From: an uncultured Hyphomicrobiales bacterium
GTDB taxonomy: Bacteria; Pseudomonadota; Alphaproteobacteria; Rhizobiales; Devosiaceae
NCBI GenBank assembly: GCA_903828145.1
Contig: CAIKKY010000007.1
Location: forward strand, 124,001-188,000
DNA length: 64,000 nucleotides
Direction: 5' to 3'
Shown in pieces: positions 42,336-50,991 of the stretch (position 1 is the first letter of the stretch; each line of letters begins with the position of its first letter). A program made the position numbers and the translations under genes. The notes below the pieces were generated by a model. The model was not told the DNA's origin, did no database searches, and was given only the letters and a program-made list of their open reading frames with translations.

Positions 42336-43577
42336 TTAACGCATATGTCGCCTGATCCGATGCATCGCAAAATAGGTAATCGCGACAACCACCGGTACCG
42401 AGAGCGCGACCATAGTCTCCTTGGGCAGGGGCAGCACATCATGCACCCCCTGGTAGACATAGCCCAAGAGCCCGATAGCATAATAGGAAATAGCGATGAT
42501 CGAGAGCCCCTCCACTGTCTGCTGCAGCCGGAACTGGCTGCGGGCCGTCTCGGACAGGCTATCGAGCAATGATTTGTTCTGGTTCTGGATCGACAGCGAA
42601 ATCCGCGCCTCCAGCAGCTCGATGGCCCCCTGCACCTTTTCCGTCACCGTCGACAGGCGCTTTTCCATTGCGCGGCAGGTTGAGAGCGCGGGGTGCACCC
42701 GGTTGTCGGTAAAGCGCTGGATGGTCGTATGTTCATTGATCGCGCGCTCGCGGAGCCGCGAGAGCCGTTCGTCGAGCACCGCGCCATAGGCCAGCGTTGC
42801 CGCAAAGCGGAAACTCGTGCGTTCAACCGCCTGCCCAACCTCTACCGAGAGGTCGTGCAATTGGCCGAGTACATCGTGCAGATCATCGGCTGACCCGCCC
42901 GGTGCCAGTCCCTTGAGGATGCGCCGCAACCGGCTCTCGAACCCCGTAACCACGCCGCCCAGTTCCCGCGCCCGGGGCAGGCCCATCAGCGCCAGCACGC
43001 GATAGGTCTCGATTTCGAGCAGCCGCCGGACGATCACGCCCTGCCGATGCGAGCCACTCTCCCCGATCGCGACCTCAAAGCGCGTAAACCCATCGGCGTC
43101 GCGCACAAAATCCGTGGCCGCCTCCGCGCTGTCTTCAAAGATCCGGGAATAGGCAAGGCTCTGCCGGTTGAACCCGGCGAGCGCCCGCTCCGGCACCGTA
43201 GCCTCGCGGAGGAGATCGACCCGCGTCGCAAAAATCATCGGCAGGCCGCGATGCAGCTCCAGCCCGATCCACTCCGGCCAGTTGGCGCTATCGGTGATCG
43301 GCGCCGTCCAGGTGAGCGTCGCGAATTCATTGTGCCGCTCCCAGGTCACGCGGCGGCCATCGCGTTCGAAGGTGAGCTGGCGGGCAAGCCCGTCCGGCGC
43401 CGGTCCGCCCCCGGCGAGGGCCGCCATCTCCTGGTGCAGGGCCTGCAGGTCCGCGCCATGGTTGGTGCTGAAGAACCCGACGCGCCGGATGCGCAGCGGC
43501 GCCTCGAGCGGCGGCACCGGCCGCGCATGAGTCTCGGCATCGATCAGCCGCAGGTAGGGATGCGTCTCGAACGACAT
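42336..43577 (-). CDS. DUF3422 family membrane-anchored protein
   Basis: A 413-residue protein of the DUF3422 family, widespread in alphaproteobacteria. The N-terminal domain is mixed alpha/beta (HNEFATLTW, LPMIFATRVDLL). The middle is largely helical and coiled-coil-like (RAMEKRLSTVTEKVQGAIELLE). Two hydrophobic helices end it (IIAISYYAIGLLGYVYQ and MVALSVPVVVAITYFAM). No biochemical function is established. It stands alone between the cytochrome c gene and a small hypothetical gene. Confidence 0.88.
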   Translation of the reverse strand: MSFETHPYLRLIDAETHARPVPPLEAPLRIRRVGFFSTNHGADLQALHQEMAALAGGGPAPDGLARQLTFERDGRRVTWERHNEFATLTWTAPITDSANWPEWIGLELHRGLPMIFATRVDLLREATVPERALAGFNRQSLAYSRIFEDSAEAATDFVRDADGFTRFEVAIGESGSHRQGVIVRRLLEIETYRVLALMGLPRARELGGVVTGFESRLRRILKGLAPGGSADDLHDVLGQLHDLSVEVGQAVERTSFRFAATLAYGAVLDERLSRLRERAINEHTTIQRFTDNRVHPALSTCRAMEKRLSTVTEKVQGAIELLEARISLSIQNQNKSLLDSLSETARSQFRLQQTVEGLSIIAISYYAIGLLGYVYQGVHDVLPLPKETMVALSVPVVVAITYFAMHRIRRHMR

Positions 43578-43662
43578 GGGTCACCTGGAAAAAATGTACT
43601 GCCCGCAGCCGGGACAACAGAGTGGGGGAGCCGATCCTATCGGCAAGCTGCCTTAAGCCGCG

Positions 43663-43989
43663 TCACGGCTCAAGCATTTTGACAATCTGTTTCAAGGCGC
43701 TCTCGAGGGCCCTGAGTTCGATCATCAGGGGGCTGGTGGCGCTATCGGAATGCCAGTCCCTAAAGCCCCGCTCGGCGGCCATCTGCATCAGCGCCTCGGC
43801 CCGAATGACTACAACGACAAGGGCCTGCTGCGCTTCGAGCAGGGCTTCGCGCCGCTCGGCAGGGCTCTGCCGGGGCCGGGTTCCAACCCGCTGAAGGCGT
43901 TCGACACTCGTTCGCCACTGCCGCACGAACTGCTCTGTCCGTGCGAGGCGAAGCCGCAGAAGACTATCCGTGCTGTTTTGATCCGTCAT
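43663..43989 (-). CDS. Small helical hypothetical protein
   Basis: A 108-residue protein without a recognised family. It is rich in Arg, Glu, Leu and Ala and predicted to be mostly helical (LLEAQQALVVVVIRAEALMQMAAERG), with no signal peptide. It sits alone on the minus strand between DUF3422 and RidA genes. Codon use looks normal for the region, which supports a real gene. Confidence 0.55.
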   Translation of the reverse strand: MTDQNSTDSLLRLRLARTEQFVRQWRTSVERLQRVGTRPRQSPAERREALLEAQQALVVVVIRAEALMQMAAERGFRDWHSDSATSPLMIELRALESALKQIVKMLEP

Positions 43990-44059
43990 GCCCCATGTGA
44001 GGCATAGCCGGGCACCGGGTCAATTTGCGGGAACACGTGGGCGGGGTGCAAATCGGCAT

Positions 44060-44090
44060 AGAAAAAGGCCCGCCACCGGGGCGGGCCTTC
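44060..44090 (-). terminator. Terminator after ridA
   Basis: On the minus strand a 10-bp stem (AAGGCCCGCC/GGCGGGCCTT) with a 5-nt loop ends in a T run, 18 bp past the stop. Confidence 0.9.
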
Positions 44091-44107
44091 AAACAAGGCG
44101 CTGCCGA

Positions 44108-44455
44108 TTAATCGAGCGCGGCGATGGCGATGATTTCGACCTTCAGCGACGGGTGCGCCAGACGGCCTTCAATAGCGGCGCGCGCCGGCGGATTGGCCGG
44201 ATCGATCCAGGCGTCATACACCGTGTTCATGCCGGCAAAATCGGCGATATTGTTCAGGATAACCTGACACGAAATCAGCTTCGACTTGCTGGTGCCGGCC
44301 TCGGCGAGAATGGCATCGATGGCGGCCACAACTTCAGTGGTCTGCTTTTCAATGCTGCCATTGTAATCGGTGGCGACCTGGCCAGCGAGATAGAGCGTGT
44401 TGCCATGGGCAACGGCCTGGCTGAGACGCTTGCCGGGCTGATAACGACGGATCAT
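44108..44455 (-). CDS. RidA family protein
   Basis: A 115-residue protein of the YjgF/YER057c/UK114 family. Characteristic parts are LSQAVAHGNTLYLAGQVATD, the helix QTTEVVAAIDAILAEAGT and WIDPANPPARAAIEGRLAHPSLKVEI. The Arg in PPARAA matches the catalytic Arg of deaminating members. It may hydrolyse reactive enamine or imine intermediates. It lies 60 bp from the SDR gene on the same strand, so it could belong to the same catabolic unit. Confidence 0.92.
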   Translation of the reverse strand: MIRRYQPGKRLSQAVAHGNTLYLAGQVATDYNGSIEKQTTEVVAAIDAILAEAGTSKSKLISCQVILNNIADFAGMNTVYDAWIDPANPPARAAIEGRLAHPSLKVEIIAIAALD

Positions 44456-44514
44456 GGGATGCTCCCTTGTGTTGGATGGCGCGGTCTTAGCCGAGCGCGC
44501 CCAAAAGCGAAAGC

Positions 44515-45267
44515 TCAGAGCGTAATGCCGCCATCGGCAATGAAATTGCTGCCCGTGGCATAGGCGCTTTCATCGCTCGCGAGATAGACCGCGAGATGCG
44601 CCATTTCCTCCGGCTGCGCCATGCGGCCCATCGGCTGGCGGGCGACAAAGGTCTTCCACACCTCATCGTGCTCACCCAGGGCATGGGCGCGTTCATGCAG
44701 CGACGGTGAATCCACCGAACCCGGGCAGATCGAATTCGCGCGGATACCCGCCTTCATGTAGTCAAACGCAATCGACTTGGTGAGCCCGATCACCGCTGCC
44801 TTGCTCGACATGTAGCTGATCCGGTTCGGCACCGCCTTCAGCGACGAGGCGACCGAGGCGACATTGATGATGTTGCCGCCCCCCTGCGCCATGAAGCCGG
44901 GCAGAAACGCCTGACACAGAACAAACATCGGGGTCACGTTGATATCGAAACTGCGCTGCCAGTCGGCCAGATCGGTGTCGCCCAGCATACCCTGGTGCAC
45001 CCAGCCGGCACAGTTGAACAGCACATTGACCTCGGGGTGACGCTCGGCGGCGGCCCGCAGCGCGGCGTGATCGGTCACATCGAGCGGATAGGCCTCGTTT
45101 GCGGGCGAGATGGCCCGGAGTTCCGCCGCTTTCGCGGCAATGGCGCGCGCGTCGCGATCAGTGGCAATCACCCGCGCCCCTTCGCGGGCAAAGGCGGTTG
45201 CCGTGGCCCCGCCAATCCCGGCGGCGGCCGCTGTCATGAAAATGATCTTGCCTTCGAGACGGCCCAT
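44515..45267 (-). CDS. SDR dehydrogenase, 2-keto-3-deoxy-L-fuconate dehydrogenase-like
   Basis: A 250-residue classical SDR starting behind GGGGAGAG. Cofactor motif TAAAAGIGGATA, an Asp after strand 2 (IATDRD) for NAD, FNCAGWVHQG, and the catalytic Tyr/Lys in YMSSK with Ser upstream. The ISYMSSKAAVIGLTKSIA and FVARQPMGRMA stretches resemble 2-keto-3-deoxy-L-fuconate dehydrogenases and human BDH2, as I remember them. It probably oxidises a keto-deoxy sugar acid. The neighbouring kinase, enolase-like and dehydratase genes support sugar-acid breakdown. Confidence 0.85.
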   Translation of the reverse strand: MGRLEGKIIFMTAAAAGIGGATATAFAREGARVIATDRDARAIAAKAAELRAISPANEAYPLDVTDHAALRAAAERHPEVNVLFNCAGWVHQGMLGDTDLADWQRSFDINVTPMFVLCQAFLPGFMAQGGGNIINVASVASSLKAVPNRISYMSSKAAVIGLTKSIAFDYMKAGIRANSICPGSVDSPSLHERAHALGEHDEVWKTFVARQPMGRMAQPEEMAHLAVYLASDESAYATGSNFIADGGITL

Positions 45268-45402
45268 TCTGCTCTCCCCATCGCGCATTTGACCTCACCT
45301 CACCCTGCGGCCGCGGCTTTGGCAAGCCCATACAAAGGCCTAACTTGTGGCCCTTGGGATAGTCAGGTAACACAAGGGAATAGGTGCTTTCCGGGGGGAA
45401 TA

Positions 45403-46407
45403 ATGGAGCCCGATAGCTGGCAGGCCGTGTTGCCGCCCATGCTGCTTGGCGTGGGGATTGATCCGGGGTCGCGCCTTGTGGTTGAGCCGCTCACCGGCGG
45501 CGTGTCGTCCGACATCGTGCGGGTTGAAACTGCATCGGGCCGCGTGTTCTGTGCCAAGCGCGCCCTCCCCAAGCTCAAGGTCAAGGCCGATTGGGAAGCG
45601 CCGCTTGAGCGCAATCATTACGAAGTGGCTTGGCTACGCCGCGCATCGGCCATTTCGCCCGGGAGCGCTCCCGCCGTCATCGCCGAAGACCGCGCGCGCG
45701 GTATCGCCCTGCTCGATTACCTGCCGCCCGAAGATTTCGCGCTGTGGAAGTCCGAATTGCTGGCCGGACGCGCCGACCCATCCATTGCCGGGCGGGTGGC
45801 GACTGTGCTGGGCACCATACACCGCGCCACGCTCAACGACGCGACCGCCGCCGCCGAATTCCCGACTGATGACCTGATCGATGCCCTGCGGCTCGACCCC
45901 TATCTGCGCTTCACGGCGGGACGCCACCCGGCGCTCTCGGCCCATATCCTCAAGGTGGTTGAAACCACCGCCCGCACGAAAATGGCGCTCGTGCATGGCG
46001 ACGTGAGCCCGAAAAACATCCTGATTGCCAAGGCGGATGGGCACCCCGTGCTGCTCGATGCCGAAACAGCGTGGTATGGCGACCCCGCCTTCGATGCCGC
46101 CTTCCTGCTCAACCACCTGATGCTGAAATCCATCCACCTGCCGCAGCTCAACACCGAGCTGATGCGGCTGGCGGGCGTGTTCAGCGACCTCTGGCTCGGC
46201 CATTTCCCCGCCGATCTGCGCGCAGGGCTCGAAGCGCGCGTGGCCGCGCTCCTTCCGTGCCTGATGCTGGCGCGGGTCGATGGCAAATCGCCGGTGGAAT
46301 ATCTGGTCCCGGCCACCCAGCAGCGCGTCCGCGACATTGCGATGCCGCTGATCGCCACCCCCGTACCGCGCCTCGCCGAGGTATTCGCCAAGGTCCGCCC
46401 CGCCTGA
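45403..46407 (+). CDS. APH-fold small-molecule kinase
   Basis: A 334-residue protein of the aminoglycoside phosphotransferase/choline kinase family. The start follows GGGGGGAA. The N-lobe has the nucleotide Lys region (GRVFCAKRALP). The catalytic loop is MALVHGDVSPKNIL, with Asp and Asn, and the metal Asp lies in VLLDAETAWYGDPAFD. Family members phosphorylate sugars, amino alcohols or antibiotics. Being 15 bp before an enolase-like gene suggests that it phosphorylates a metabolite in that pathway, not that it gives antibiotic resistance. Confidence 0.82.
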   Translation: MEPDSWQAVLPPMLLGVGIDPGSRLVVEPLTGGVSSDIVRVETASGRVFCAKRALPKLKVKADWEAPLERNHYEVAWLRRASAISPGSAPAVIAEDRARGIALLDYLPPEDFALWKSELLAGRADPSIAGRVATVLGTIHRATLNDATAAAEFPTDDLIDALRLDPYLRFTAGRHPALSAHILKVVETTARTKMALVHGDVSPKNILIAKADGHPVLLDAETAWYGDPAFDAAFLLNHLMLKSIHLPQLNTELMRLAGVFSDLWLGHFPADLRAGLEARVAALLPCLMLARVDGKSPVEYLVPATQQRVRDIAMPLIATPVPRLAEVFAKVRPA

Positions 46408-46422
46408 TTGCCGGAGAAAAGA

Positions 46423-47706
46423 ATGACCGAGATTGCTCACCTCGTCGCCCGTCAGGTCTGGGACTCACGCGGTCGCCCCACCATTGAAGTGGAGGTGACG
46501 CTCGCCTCAGGCGCCACGGGCCGCGCCATAGCGCCTTCCGGCGCATCCACCGGTAGCCGTGAGGCGCTCGACCGCCGCGATGGTGGCCAGCGGCTTGGCG
46601 GCTTTGGGGTCAATGGCGCCATCGCCTCGGTCAATACCGAGGTCGCACAACGCCTCAAGGGCATGGATGCGACCGATCAGGCAGCCATTGACAGCGCGCT
46701 GATCGCGCTTGACGGCACGCCGCAGAAAACCCGGCTCGGCGGCAACGCCATTGTAGCCACCTCGTCGGCCGTGGCCTGGGCCGCCGCCGCTGACCAGAAA
46801 ATCCCGCTCTGGCGGCATCTGCGCGGATTGGCCGGGCTCGACGCTGATCGCCCGCATATCCCCGCGCCGATGATCCAGATTTTTGGCGGCGGACGGCACG
46901 CGGGCAACCGCATCGACATTCAGGATTATCTGATCCTCGCCACCGGCGCGAAAAGCTTCAGTGAGTCCAGCGAGTGGATCGCCGAGGTCTACATGGCCGC
47001 AGCGAAAGCCATGGTGAAACGCGGCAAGTTGAACGGCGTGGCCGACGAAGGCGGCGTCTGGCCCGATTTCACTGCCAACGAAGAGGGTCTGGATCTTTTG
47101 ACCCGCGCCATTGAAGCGGCGGGCTTCCGGCCCGGCGCCGATATCGGTATCGCGCTCGATGTCGCCGCGACCTCGTTCTTTACCGATGGACGGTACCGGC
47201 TGGCGCTCGAAGGCCGCTCACTCGATACGCTCGGCATGATCGAGCTGCTCGAACGCTGGGTCTCGGCCTACCCCATCATTTCGCTCGAAGATCCGCTCGC
47301 TGAAGACGATGACGCCGGGTTCATCGAAATCACCAAGCGGCTTGGCGCGCGCATTCAGGTGATTGGCGACGATTACCTCACCACCAGCGCCGCGCGGGTC
47401 AACTCCGCCGCAGCGGTGGGCGCCTGCAACGCCGTCTTGCTAAAATCAAACCAATGCGGCACCTTGACCGAACTGATTCAGGCGAGCAACGCCGCTAAGC
47501 TATTTAAGTGGAACACAATTCAGTCCGGCCGTTCTGGCGAAAGTGAAGACGTAACGCTCAGTCATCTTGCTGTTGGCTTACTTTCAGATCAAATCAAAGT
47601 TGGCTCCATGACTAGGTCAGAGCGGACAGCGAAGTGGAATGAAGTGATCCGTATTGAGCAGAGCTTCACACACTCGGATTATTGGCGCTTCTCGCTGAAT
47701 CGGTGA
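46423..47706 (+). CDS. Enolase paralogue (phosphopyruvate hydratase-like)
   Basis: A 427-residue enolase-superfamily protein. It has DSRGRPTIEVEV, the loop SGASTGSREA, H159 (GGGRHAGN), general acid E209 (VADEGG), metal ligands D246, E289 and D316, and base K341 (LLKSNQCGTLTE). In the motif that reads SHRSGE in ordinary enolases, the His is replaced by Gly (SGRSGE, G369), and GGSHADN is also altered. It is probably not the housekeeping enolase; a related phosphorylated acid may be the substrate. From about codon 341 the base composition drops sharply. It follows the kinase gene by 15 bp. Confidence 0.85.
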   Translation: MTEIAHLVARQVWDSRGRPTIEVEVTLASGATGRAIAPSGASTGSREALDRRDGGQRLGGFGVNGAIASVNTEVAQRLKGMDATDQAAIDSALIALDGTPQKTRLGGNAIVATSSAVAWAAAADQKIPLWRHLRGLAGLDADRPHIPAPMIQIFGGGRHAGNRIDIQDYLILATGAKSFSESSEWIAEVYMAAAKAMVKRGKLNGVADEGGVWPDFTANEEGLDLLTRAIEAAGFRPGADIGIALDVAATSFFTDGRYRLALEGRSLDTLGMIELLERWVSAYPIISLEDPLAEDDDAGFIEITKRLGARIQVIGDDYLTTSAARVNSAAAVGACNAVLLKSNQCGTLTELIQASNAAKLFKWNTIQSGRSGESEDVTLSHLAVGLLSDQIKVGSMTRSERTAKWNEVIRIEQSFTHSDYWRFSLNR

Positions 47707-47790
47707 TCGATAAGGTCTTTCCGATTCACAGGTCTGGACTTGGCTGCATCAAAGACTGTCAAAACCCGCAGGCGCAGCCTTCGCGTTGAG
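47445..47790. other. Low-GC segment within otherwise GC-rich DNA
   Basis: A hand count gives 89 of 180 G+C (49 percent) for 47521-47700, against 111 of 180 (62 percent) for 47221-47400 in the same gene. Codons such as CTA and TTA appear only here. The change is abrupt near 47445 and ends within the first codons of the next gene. The reading frame and enolase homology continue across it. Confidence 0.75.
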
Positions 47791-48279
47791 GATGTCGCTC
47801 GGGTTGCGGGCGTTTCACCCATCACCGTCTCGCGCGCCCTGTCGACGCCCGGCCGCGTTGCGGAAGCCACCCGCCTGCGCGTCATACAGGCCGTTGCCGA
47901 GACCGGCTATGTGGTCAATCCGCTGGCCTCTGGGCTGAAGTCCGGGCGGTCGCACATGATTATGGCGATCACCGGTCCGCTCGACCGCCCATCAGCCGCC
48001 GGCCTTGATGAGATTGCCCTGACCCTCGCGGAAACCAGCCTCCATCTCATGCTCTGCCGTCTCCCGCCGGATGGCCTCAACCGCACATTGCGCCTCGGTG
48101 CCATGCTCGGCCTCAGGCCAAGGCTCGTTATCGGCCTCGGGGACGGGCTCTCGGCAGGGGAAATCGACCTCATCCGGGCCGCAGGCATTCCGCTGTCGGT
48201 GCCCGAAGCGGTCCCCGCTGCTGGCGCCCTTGCTGCACTGCTGCGTGAGACACTGCCCGCAGGCACCTTCGCGGCCTGA
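47740..48279 (+). CDS. Shortened LacI-family regulator
   Basis: A 179-residue protein against about 340 in the family. Residues 15-65 are a full LacI helix-turn-helix and hinge (EDVARVAGVSPITVSRAL, then GYVVNPLASGLKSGRS). Only a compressed part of the sugar-binding domain follows (SHMIMAITGPL, PRLVIGLGDGLSAGEIDLI), and the second lobe is missing. The start appears to be TTG. It may be a decayed gene or a mini-regulator that no longer senses a sugar. It lies between the enolase paralogue and the XylD-like gene, at the edge of the low-GC segment. Confidence 0.7.
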   Translation: MAASKTVKTRRRSLRVEDVARVAGVSPITVSRALSTPGRVAEATRLRVIQAVAETGYVVNPLASGLKSGRSHMIMAITGPLDRPSAAGLDEIALTLAETSLHLMLCRLPPDGLNRTLRLGAMLGLRPRLVIGLGDGLSAGEIDLIRAAGIPLSVPEAVPAAGALAALLRETLPAGTFAA

Positions 48280-48494
48280 AGCCCACAACCGGGTGACAGG
48301 CCATAAGACCACGCCCTGTCGTGATGAGCCGAAAGGCGCACTGATCCACCCCTTCCCGTCCTTGCCGATACGGTTCGCGCCTGATATTTCGATGTGCATC
48401 ACAAGCGCTGCTACACTCCCATAGGTCGGGGGGCCGCCGCCTGGACGCGAGGCGGTATCCGGCAGCCAGGGGTTCGCGTCACGAGGAGATCACA

Positions 48495-50303
48495 ATGAGT
48501 TCGGGTAACGGCAGCAAGGCTCCGCAGAAGCTGCGTTCGCGCGCTTGGTTCGACAATCCGGCCAATCCGGACATGACGGCGCTCTATCTTGAGCGCTACC
48601 TCAATTTCGGCATTTCCCGTGAGGAACTGCAGTCGGGCAAGCCGATCATCGGCATCGCGCAGACCGGCTCCGACATTTCACCGTGTAACCGCCACCATAT
48701 CGAGCTGGCCAAGCGCGTGCGCGACGGCATCCGCGATGCGGGCGGTATTGCGCTCGAATTCCCGGTTCACCCGATTCAGGAAACCGGCAAGCGCCCCACC
48801 GCCGGCCTTGACCGCAACCTCGCCTATCTCAGCCTTGTCGAAGTACTGTACGGCTACCCGCTTGATGGCGTGGTGCTGACCATTGGCTGCGACAAGACCA
48901 CTCCCGCGATGCTGATGGGCGCGGCTACCGTGAACATCCCGGCCATCGCGCTGTCGGTTGGCCCCATGCTGAACGGCTGGTTCCGCGGTCAGCGTACCGG
49001 CTCGGGCACTGTCGTGTGGAAGGCCCGCGAGATGATGGCCGCTGGCGAAATCGGCTACGAGCAGTTCATTGAACTCGTCGCCTCGTCGGCCCCCTCAACC
49101 GGCTACTGCAACACCATGGGCACCGCCTCGACCATGAATTCGCTGGCCGAAGCCCTGGGCATGCAGCTGCCCGGCTCGGCCGCCATTCCGGCGCCCTACC
49201 GCGACCGCCAGGAAATCTCGTACCGCACCGGCCTCCGCATCGTCGATATGGTGAAAGAAGACCTGAAGCCGTCGGACATCCTGACCAAGGACAATTTCAT
49301 CAACACCATCGTGGTCAACTCGGCCATTGGCGGCTCGACCAACGCGCCGATCCACATCAACGCCATTGCCAAGCACATAGGCGTCGAACTCGAAATCGAC
49401 GATTGGCAGAAGCACGGCCACAAGGTGCCGCTGCTCGTGAACATGCAGCCCGCCGGCGAATATCTCGGCGAGGACTACTATCACGCTGGCGGCGTGCCCG
49501 CCGTGGTCAACGAGCTGATGAAGGCCGGGATGATTCGCGAGAACGCCCCGACCGTGAACGGCAAGACCATTGGCGAGAACTGCCGCACCACCACCGTGCA
49601 GGACGACAAGGTTATCCGCACCGTGGCCGATCCGCTGAAGAAGGAAGCCGGCTTCCTCGTGCTGCGCGGCAACATGTTCGACAACGCCGTGATGAAGACC
49701 TCGGTCATCTCGCCCGATTTCCGCAATCGCTACCTCAACAACCCGAAAGACCCGAACGCTTTTGAAGGCCGGGCCGTGGTGTTCGACGGGCCGGAGGACT
49801 ACCACCACCGCATCGACGATCCGGCGCTGGAAATCGACGAGCACACCGTGCTGTTCATGCGCGGCGCCGGCCCGATCGGCTACCCCGGCGCAGCCGAGGT
49901 CGTGAACATGCGCGCGCCCGATTACCTGATCAAAAAGGGCATCACCTCGCTCGCCTGTATCGGCGATGGCCGCCAGTCGGGCACTTCGGGCTCGCCCTCG
50001 ATCCTCAATGCCTCGCCTGAAGCGGCGGCGGGCGGCAATCTCGCCATCCTCCGCACCGGCGACCGCGTGCGCATCGACCTCAACAAGGGCTCCGCCGACA
50101 TCCTGATTTCTGCCGAAGAGATCAGCAAGCGCCAGGCCGACCTCGCCTCGATGGGTGGGTACAAGTACCCCGATCACCAGACCCCGTGGCAGGAAATCCA
50201 GCGCGGCATCGTCGATCAGCTGGGTTCGGGCGGCGTGCTGAAGCCCGCCGTAAAGTACCAGCGCATTGCGCAGACCCAGGGTCTGCCGCGCGACAACCAT
50301 TGA
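48495..50303 (+). CDS. IlvD/Edd-family sugar-acid dehydratase, XylD-like
   Basis: A 602-residue dehydratase starting behind AGGAG. The three cluster cysteines are C64 ([10 protein letters not shown]), C132 (TIGCDKTTP) and C205 ([10 protein letters not shown]), expected to hold a 2Fe-2S cluster. The catalytic Ser lies in [19 protein letters not shown]. The whole pattern, from [20 protein letters not shown] on, is very close to Caulobacter xylonate dehydratase as I remember it. It should convert a C5 or C6 aldonate to its 2-keto-3-deoxy form, probably xylonate, or arabonate/fuconate. An upstream LacI-type gene may regulate it. Confidence 0.9.
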   Translation: MSSGNGSKAPQKLRSRAWFDNPANPDMTALYLERYLNFGISREELQSGKPIIGIAQTGSDISPCNRHHIELAKRVRDGIRDAGGIALEFPVHPIQETGKRPTAGLDRNLAYLSLVEVLYGYPLDGVVLTIGCDKTTPAMLMGAATVNIPAIALSVGPMLNGWFRGQRTGSGTVVWKAREMMAAGEIGYEQFIELVASSAPSTGYCNTMGTASTMNSLAEALGMQLPGSAAIPAPYRDRQEISYRTGLRIVDMVKEDLKPSDILTKDNFINTIVVNSAIGGSTNAPIHINAIAKHIGVELEIDDWQKHGHKVPLLVNMQPAGEYLGEDYYHAGGVPAVVNELMKAGMIRENAPTVNGKTIGENCRTTTVQDDKVIRTVADPLKKEAGFLVLRGNMFDNAVMKTSVISPDFRNRYLNNPKDPNAFEGRAVVFDGPEDYHHRIDDPALEIDEHTVLFMRGAGPIGYPGAAEVVNMRAPDYLIKKGITSLACIGDGRQSGTSGSPSILNASPEAAAGGNLAILRTGDRVRIDLNKGSADILISAEEISKRQADLASMGGYKYPDHQTPWQEIQRGIVDQLGSGGVLKPAVKYQRIAQTQGLPRDNH

Positions 50304-50327
50304 TCGCAGCGCTGCTGACACAGTGAA

Positions 50328-50353
50328 AAAGGGCCGGGAAACCGGCCCTTTTG
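50328..50353 (+). terminator. Terminator after the XylD-like gene
   Basis: The stem AAGGGCCGG/CCGGCCCTT with a GAAA tetraloop is followed by TTGCTTTG, about 25 bp past the stop. Confidence 0.85.
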
Positions 50354-50467
50354 CTTTGTCCGCCTTCGTATCAGGCCCGATTTGACCCGGGCCCGGCGCA
50401 CGGCTCACACTGCCCCTTCGCCACCCATGCGGGGACCAGCATGCCGAGCGTCCACCCGAGCATCAGA

Positions 50468-50854
50468 TCAGGACAGGCCCAGCGCCAGAAGCGCGGCCGC
50501 GAGCATGGCCGCATAGGTCAGTTGGTGAAAAATCTGGTCGAGCCCGTGCAGGCTCCAGAACCGTTTCGGATTGCCATCCGGCGTCACCCCGCGCGAATAA
50601 CGGATCTTCGCGAAGTCGAGCCCGTAATGCACCACGAATTCGGCCGCGATAATCGCCAGCACCGCGACGAGCGGCACGCTGGCAAGCAACAGCACCAGCG
50701 CCGAAAGCAGCGCGTGGAACCCGGCATGGGCATAGCCGCCCACCCGGCGCGCATCGCCCTTTCCGGCCACCATCCATTGCGGCTGGAGAAAATAGTCCGC
50801 GATGTAGTGTTTCAGCTCAAGGCCAACAAACAGCAGCAGGATCGTCGTAAGCAT
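50468..50854 (-). CDS. DUF3307 membrane protein
   Basis: A 128-residue membrane protein of the DUF3307 family. It contains HYIADYFLQPQWM and HAGFHALLSALVLLL near the start and HGLDQIFHQLTYAAMLAAALL at the end, with about four hydrophobic segments and conserved His residues. The ATG at 50854 follows GGAGGACGA; an in-frame extension to 50902 is unlikely. Relatives are often found near regulators, but function is unknown. It is transcribed away from the cyclase gene. Confidence 0.85.
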   Translation of the reverse strand: MLTTILLLFVGLELKHYIADYFLQPQWMVAGKGDARRVGGYAHAGFHALLSALVLLLASVPLVAVLAIIAAEFVVHYGLDFAKIRYSRGVTPDGNPKRFWSLHGLDQIFHQLTYAAMLAAALLALGLS

Positions 50855-50991
50855 TCGTCCTCCACGACGAACGGTACCGGCCACGACGCTGGCCGGCTTC
50901 ATGCAAGACTTGTTTCAGGCGCATCCGCATCCAGCAAGTACGCACTGCCCGACCCTGGCCGCTGCCTAACCCCTAAAACCAGGGTGTTTGC

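Noticed and set aside
45403-46407. Aminoglycoside resistance gene
   Set aside because: The APH fold is shared by many metabolic kinases, and the gene sits in a catabolic operon with no resistance or mobile context.
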